Assembly: GCA_025353435.1 (NCBI GenBank) | Contig: JANXQR010000537.1 | Coordinates: 1 to 8,725 of the forward strand | Direction: 5' to 3' | DNA: 8,725 bases | Origin: Acidobacteriota bacterium | GTDB lineage: Bacteria; Acidobacteriota; Terriglobia; Terriglobales; Acidobacteriaceae | Shown here: in pieces, positions 6,214 through 8,725 of the stretch | Layout of the letters: each line of letters starts with the position of its first letter | Numbering within the stretch: the first letter of the stretch is position 1 | The notes under the pieces: model-generated | The model's input: only the letters and a program-made list of their open reading frames with translations | Databases searched by the model: none | Told to the model about the DNA's origin: nothing | Translations under genes and position numbers: made by a program

Positions 6214-6225
6214 ATGGTTGTGGAT
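6202..6225. promoter_or_regulatory. 24-bp dyad, probable operator of the ArsR-family repressor
   Basis: The core ACCATATGGT (6209-6218) is a perfect palindrome. ATCCAC (6202-6207) is the reverse complement of GTGGAT (6220-6225). Only the T6208/T6219 pair fails, so 11 of 12 pairs match. The dyad covers the putative -10 box and the first codons of the repressor gene. This is where an ArsR-type dimer binding its own promoter would be expected. The symmetry is seen directly; binding is inferred. Confidence 0.7.
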
Positions 6226-6564
6226 AGGTTGGGTACAACATTTGCGGCTTTGTCTGATCCCACCCGTAGGGCAATGATCGAACGGCTCTCCCATGGGCCC
6301 GCCTCTGTACGTGGATTGACAGAACCGTTTGCACTTTCGCAGCAGATGATTTCAAAACATATTGCCTGCATGGTTCGGGCGCGCATTGTGATCAAGACGA
6401 AGCGTGGCCGAGAGAGTGTGTGCACGCTTAGGCCGGAGACGATAAAGACAATCAGCGATTGGGCTGTCTATTACCGCCGATTCTGGGAAGAGAGTTTCGA
6501 CAAGCTGGATGTGGTGGTCAATCAAATGAAAATGAAGGAGGTCAGGAGTGACAAGAACAGTTAA
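6214..6564 (+). CDS. ArsR/SmtB-family winged-helix transcriptional regulator
   Basis: This is a small DNA-binding dimeric repressor of 116 residues from ATG 6214. The opening FAALSDPTRRAMIERLSHGPASV (10-32) is typical of the family. The helix-turn-helix spans about 30-56, with recognition helix LSQQMISKHIACMVRA. The wing KTKRGRESVCTLRPE (61-75) follows. The ELCVCD metal site of ArsR/SmtB is absent, so metal sensing is unlikely. This matches the non-metal subgroup that regularly precedes SRPBCC genes. The usual 'EAGLV' after the recognition helix is replaced by RARIVI. There is no ribosome site before ATG. The putative promoter predicts a transcript starting near GTG 6220, so a leaderless 114-residue form is possible. 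It overlaps the next gene by 17 nt. The gene looks AT-richer than the pterin genes and is flanked by direct repeats, hinting at acquisition. Confidence 0.9.
   Translation: MVVDRLGTTFAALSDPTRRAMIERLSHGPASVRGLTEPFALSQQMISKHIACMVRARIVIKTKRGRESVCTLRPETIKTISDWAVYYRRFWEESFDKLDVVVNQMKMKEVRSDKNS
6535..6542 (+). promoter_or_regulatory. Strong ribosome binding site of the SRPBCC gene
   Basis: AAGGAGGT is a full match to the anti-Shine-Dalgarno sequence, located inside the arsR-type gene 5 nt before GTG 6548. It decides the GTG start over the in-frame ATG at 6578. Confidence 0.8.
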
Positions 6565-7054
6565 CGAGACAGACCGCATGGTTGTGACGAGAGTATTTGA
6601 CGCCCCACGCGAATTGGTTTGGAAGGCGTGGACGGACCCGAAATACGTGATGCAGTGGTGGGGGCCGAAGGGCTTTACTTCACCTGTTTGCAAGATGGAT
6701 TTTCGCGTTGGAGGAAAACTTCTCTGCTGCATGAAGGCGCCGGATGGGCAGGAGTTCTGGAATGCGGTTGAATACCACGAGATTGTTCAGCACGAGAAGA
6801 TCGTTTCCCTCATGTACTTTTCCGATGCGGAGGGAAACAAGGTTGACCCTGCGCAATTGGGAATAGAACATGAGGCCATCGAGGGTGCGTACGACGTGAC
6901 CATCTTTGAGGATCTTGGAAACGGCCAGACGAAGCTCATCTTCATTGGAAATGAACCTATGGAGAGCGCAAAGAACAGCGGTCAACTCGAGGGCTGGAAC
7001 GAGATACTCGATAAGATGGCCGCGGTTGTTTCAGAGCTGGCGCAAGCGAAATAA
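6548..7054 (+). CDS. SRPBCC / AHSA1-like domain protein
   Basis: The protein has 168 residues and a START-like (Bet v 1-fold) domain of the AHSA1/COG3832 group. These domains form a deep hydrophobic pocket; for most bacterial members no ligand or reaction is known. Visible hallmarks are TRVFDAPRELVWKAWTDP (14-31), WWGPKGFT (37-44), DFRVGGKLL (51-59), the strand-rich middle 70-133 and the closing GW motif EGWNEILDKMAAVVSEL (148-164). There is no signal peptide, so it is cytoplasmic. The GTG start at 6548 is supported by AAGGAGGT. It is translationally coupled to the upstream ArsR-type repressor, a pairing common in bacteria, where the repressor presumably controls the pair in response to a small molecule or stress. 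Cys60-Cys61 (LLCCMK) is an uncommon pair, meaning unknown. The name 'activator of Hsp90' should not be taken as a function. Confidence 0.92.
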   Translation: MTRTVNETDRMVVTRVFDAPRELVWKAWTDPKYVMQWWGPKGFTSPVCKMDFRVGGKLLCCMKAPDGQEFWNAVEYHEIVQHEKIVSLMYFSDAEGNKVDPAQLGIEHEAIEGAYDVTIFEDLGNGQTKLIFIGNEPMESAKNSGQLEGWNEILDKMAAVVSELAQAK

Positions 7055-7071
7055 GAAGTTGGAGTTTGGGT

Positions 7072-7177
7072 GGGTGCCCCCGGTCCCTCGCATTCGGGGA
7101 CCGGGGCGTGTCAATCCTCACCCATCCAAGACGATTGTCTTCCTGAACGCAGTGAAGGATCCGCGGTTGTTCTTGCC
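7072..7177. repeat. Intergenic direct repeat, right copy (flanks arsR-SRPBCC pair)
   Basis: This is the counterpart of 5955-6072, same orientation, beginning 18 nt after the SRPBCC stop. It holds a perfect 10-bp inverted repeat, CCCCGGTCCC (7078-7087) and GGGACCGGGG (7097-7106), with a 9-nt loop. That hairpin may act as a factor-assisted end signal for the operon, but no T-run follows it. The rest merges into the composite array to the right. Confidence 0.8.
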
Positions 7178-7379
7178 GTTGCAGTTCGCAAACTCACCAC
7201 AACGCTCGGGTGCCCCACCTGGGCTCCCTCTGGGCAGCGCGTCTTTGTTCTTGCGCTTAGGGTGGGATACCGCATACCTCGCCTACCTCTCGGCCGTGTC
7301 ATCCTGAGCGAACGGGGCCCCAAACGCTTTTCAGTTTGGGGGTGGTGAGTCGAAGGATCTGCTTTTGTTCTTCGGCACA
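7111..7379. repeat. Composite repeat array, unit 1
   Basis: Unit 1 holds three sub-elements in order. The first is a CTTCCTGAACGCAGTGAAGGATCC element (7133-7171). The second is a GGGTGCCCCACC...AGGGTGGGATACC element (about 7208-7270), with AGCGC/GCGCT arms at 7236-7240 and 7253-7257. The third is a GTCATCCTGAGCGAAC...GTCGAAGGATCTGC element (about 7297-7378), whose central hairpin is CCCCAAAC (7318-7325) with GTTTGGGG (7334-7341). It repeats 266 bp further on. Relative to unit 2 it has about 13 extra bases near 7219-7234. Open frames here (for example with CLPERSEGSAVV) are by-products of the repeat. Confidence 0.85.
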
Positions 7380-7632
7380 ATCCTCACTCACCCAAGACGA
7401 TTGTCTTCCTGAACGCAGTGAAGGACCCGCGGTTGTCCCTGCCGTTGCAGTTCGAAAACTCACCACAACGCGCGGGTGCCCCACCCTCAGCGCGCCTTTG
7501 TCTTTGCGCTTAGGGTGGGATACCGCATACCTCACCCACCGCTCAGTCGTGTCATCCTGAGCGAACGGGGCCCCAAACGCATTTCAGTTTGGGGGTGGTG
7601 AGTCGAAGGATCTGCTTTTGTTCTTCGGCACA
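7380..7632. repeat. Composite repeat array, unit 2
   Basis: Unit 2 repeats the sub-elements of unit 1 in the same order. The middle element forms the best hairpin of the array: CCCACCCT (7480-7487) plus AGCGC (7489-7493) pair with GCGCT (7506-7510) plus AGGGTGGG (7512-7519), with one C/T mismatch and a 12-nt loop. The last element has CCCCAAAC (7571-7578) and GTTTGGGG (7587-7594) with an 8-nt loop differing by one base from unit 1. No gene is seen. Confidence 0.85.
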
Positions 7633-7691
7633 CTCCTCACTCACCCAAGAGAGTTGTCTTCCTGAACGCAGTAAAGGATCCGCGGTTATTT
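7633..7691. repeat. Composite repeat array, partial unit 3
   Basis: Only the first sub-element is present: TCCTCACTCACCCAAG, then TTGTCTTCCTGAACGCAG and GGATCCGCGG. It departs from the units after about 7690. The following TTGCTTGTGACTT resembles the sequence after the left flanking copy (TTGCTTTTGACTT, 6068-6080). The 70 bases from 7692 to 7761 hold nothing I can name. Confidence 0.75.
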
Positions 7692-7761
7692 TTGCTTGTG
7701 ACTTCGGGGTGGAACGAGATGGTAGCATGAACGACGCAACTCCGCTGCAATTCGCCATACG

Positions 7762-8725
7762 ATGACAATGATGAACATGATAACGAGCGCACACATTTGC
7801 CTATCAAACGAGGTCATGCGCTCATTGTCGGCATTGATGCGCCTAACCTCATTTACCGCCGAACTATCTCCCCAGGCAATCAAAACCTTGGAGGATTCAC
7901 GGATCGGATTGCAGGATGCGCGTAGCCATGATTTCTCCCGCCTCTTACTGATGACAAAACTGGTTGCAATCGGTGTCATCTTAGAAGGACCTGAACTCGT
8001 TTATGCAATTTTTAATGCAGTGAAGCGATGGAGGAAACGATCCACCGGAGAGCACGATCCAGAATGGATTATTGTCCTCGGTCTCGTTGGATGGGTTCTC
8101 GTTTCAATCGGCGTGGGTGGCGAATTCTGGGTTGACGGGAAAGTGAACACGGACGACGATAATATCCAGTCAATAAACATTACACTTCTACGGGACGCAG
8201 GAGCTTCTGCCGCGCAGGCAAGATCCGATGCCAACAATGCCCACAATCTTGCGCGGAGCGCATCTGACATAGCCAAACCAGCGAAGGAAACCGCAGAAAA
8301 GGCAGCGGCAGATGCCGGTAAGGCTCGAGATAAAGCAGATGCCGTGGGACGGAAGGCCGATGGCTTAGATACACAACTCGCCAGCGCTAGGGCGCAATTG
8401 GAAGCGGTTGAGAACAAGCGCGCCAAATTAGAGAAGTCTCTAGTAAATATGGCTGTTTGTAATGCGCCTAGAGTGCTACTGGACGGGACGACCGTGCTCG
8501 CGGAAAAAGTGCAAACGAACGTGGACTCTCTACGCCCAATGGTGGGACAGAAAGCGCTGATTGAATTCGTCCCCGATGCAGAGGCTAGGCGTGCAGCTAA
8601 GAGCCTTAGACGGGCATTAATTGACGCCAAATGGGATGTGCTTTCGGTGCTGCCTGTTGACGAACTAGAAGACGGCGTGTCAGTACAGCCTTTCAAGCCA
8701 CCATTAGAACCGTCACAGACCGACT
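7762..8725 (+). CDS. Unrecognised membrane-anchored coiled-coil protein (partial, C-terminus beyond right edge)
   Basis: The frame is open from a TAG near 7723 to the window end. From ATG 7762 it gives 321 residues, but the start is uncertain: ATGs at 7768, 7771, 7777, 7816 and 7837 are in frame and none has a good ribosome site. Residues 61-85 (LLLMTKLVAIGVILEGPELVYAIF) and 103-123 (IIVLGLVGWVLVSIGVGGEFW) look like two membrane helices joined by a basic segment (KRWRKR). Residues about 145-228 form an Ala/Lys/Glu/Asp-rich coiled coil. A compact C-terminal domain follows from NAPRVLL (234-240) through GQKALIEFVPDAEARRAAKSL and WDVLSVLPVDEL. The order of two helices, coiled coil and 'APR..L' domain recalls uncharacterised bacterial proteins I have seen. 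No function is known to me. Base composition is lower in GC than the housekeeping genes at left. Confidence 0.7.
   Translation, partial: MTMMNMITSAHICLSNEVMRSLSALMRLTSFTAELSPQAIKTLEDSRIGLQDARSHDFSRLLLMTKLVAIGVILEGPELVYAIFNAVKRWRKRSTGEHDPEWIIVLGLVGWVLVSIGVGGEFWVDGKVNTDDDNIQSINITLLRDAGASAAQARSDANNAHNLARSASDIAKPAKETAEKAAADAGKARDKADAVGRKADGLDTQLASARAQLEAVENKRAKLEKSLVNMAVCNAPRVLLDGTTVLAEKVQTNVDSLRPMVGQKALIEFVPDAEARRAAKSLRRALIDAKWDVLSVLPVDELEDGVSVQPFKPPLEPSQTD

Noticed and set aside
7078..7106. Intrinsic terminator after the SRPBCC gene
   Set aside because: The stem is strong but no T-run follows, and a near copy lies at 5961-5989 as part of a repeat. I keep it as a repeat hairpin.
7111..7691. CRISPR array
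   Set aside because: Period is about 260 bp with mosaic hairpins, units are nearly identical throughout, there are no unique spacers and no cas genes.
7070..7794. Several 70-130-residue frames on both strands with segments such as LPERSEGSAVV
   Set aside because: They lie in the tandem repeats, recur in each unit and break with the indels. They are typical spurious products of intergenic repeats.
8001..8696. 231-residue minus-strand open frame, Ser/Ala/Thr-rich
   Set aside because: It is the antisense of the coiled-coil gene. The plus frame has membrane helices, heptads and a structured domain, whereas this one is low-complexity without motifs.

Overview
The window looks like a chromosomal segment of a moderately GC-rich Gram-negative bacterium. 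Acidobacteriota (Terriglobia-like) is my best guess. That rests on the gene set, the style of the proteins, and intergenic repeats of the 'GTCATCCTGAGCGAA ... CGAAGGATCT' and 'GGGTGCCCCAC ... GTGGG' type, which I recall as common in that phylum. No rRNA or marker gene confirms it.

Left part (1-3347): a divergent pair of units. On the minus strand lie an ABC ATPase (YbbA type) and a large FtsX-like permease (YbbP type) that runs off the left edge. The two reading frames overlap by 8 nt. On the plus strand is a secreted GDSL esterase/lysophospholipase (TesA type). This ybbA-ybbP/tesA neighbourhood is also found in enterobacteria. Between the two units is a short heptanucleotide repeat that affects the choice of the tesA start.

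Middle part (3360-5869): a minus-strand run read from right to left. It holds two tandem 6-pyruvoyl-tetrahydropterin-synthase-fold genes overlapping by 4 nt (GTGA), then GTP cyclohydrolase I (folE), then tRNA pseudouridine-55 synthase (truB). FolE makes dihydroneopterin triphosphate, the substrate of the PTPS-fold enzymes, so the first three genes form a pterin module. Both PTPS copies carry the CX5HGH spacing of the biopterin-type enzymes. truB sits 69 nt downstream and may simply share the transcript.

Right part (5870-8725) is accessory in character. A compact plus-strand operon encodes an ArsR-family repressor and an SRPBCC/AHSA1-like protein, overlapping by 17 nt. A 24-bp dyad (11 of 12 pairs matched) covers its -10 region and start codon and is probably its autoregulatory operator. 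Related direct repeats lie on both sides of this gene pair. To its right is an approximately 580-bp composite array of two full units (266 and 253 bp) and one partial unit, rich in hairpins and without a credible gene. The last gene, cut by the right edge, encodes an unrecognised membrane-anchored protein with two membrane segments, a long Ala-rich coiled coil and a C-terminal alpha/beta-looking domain.
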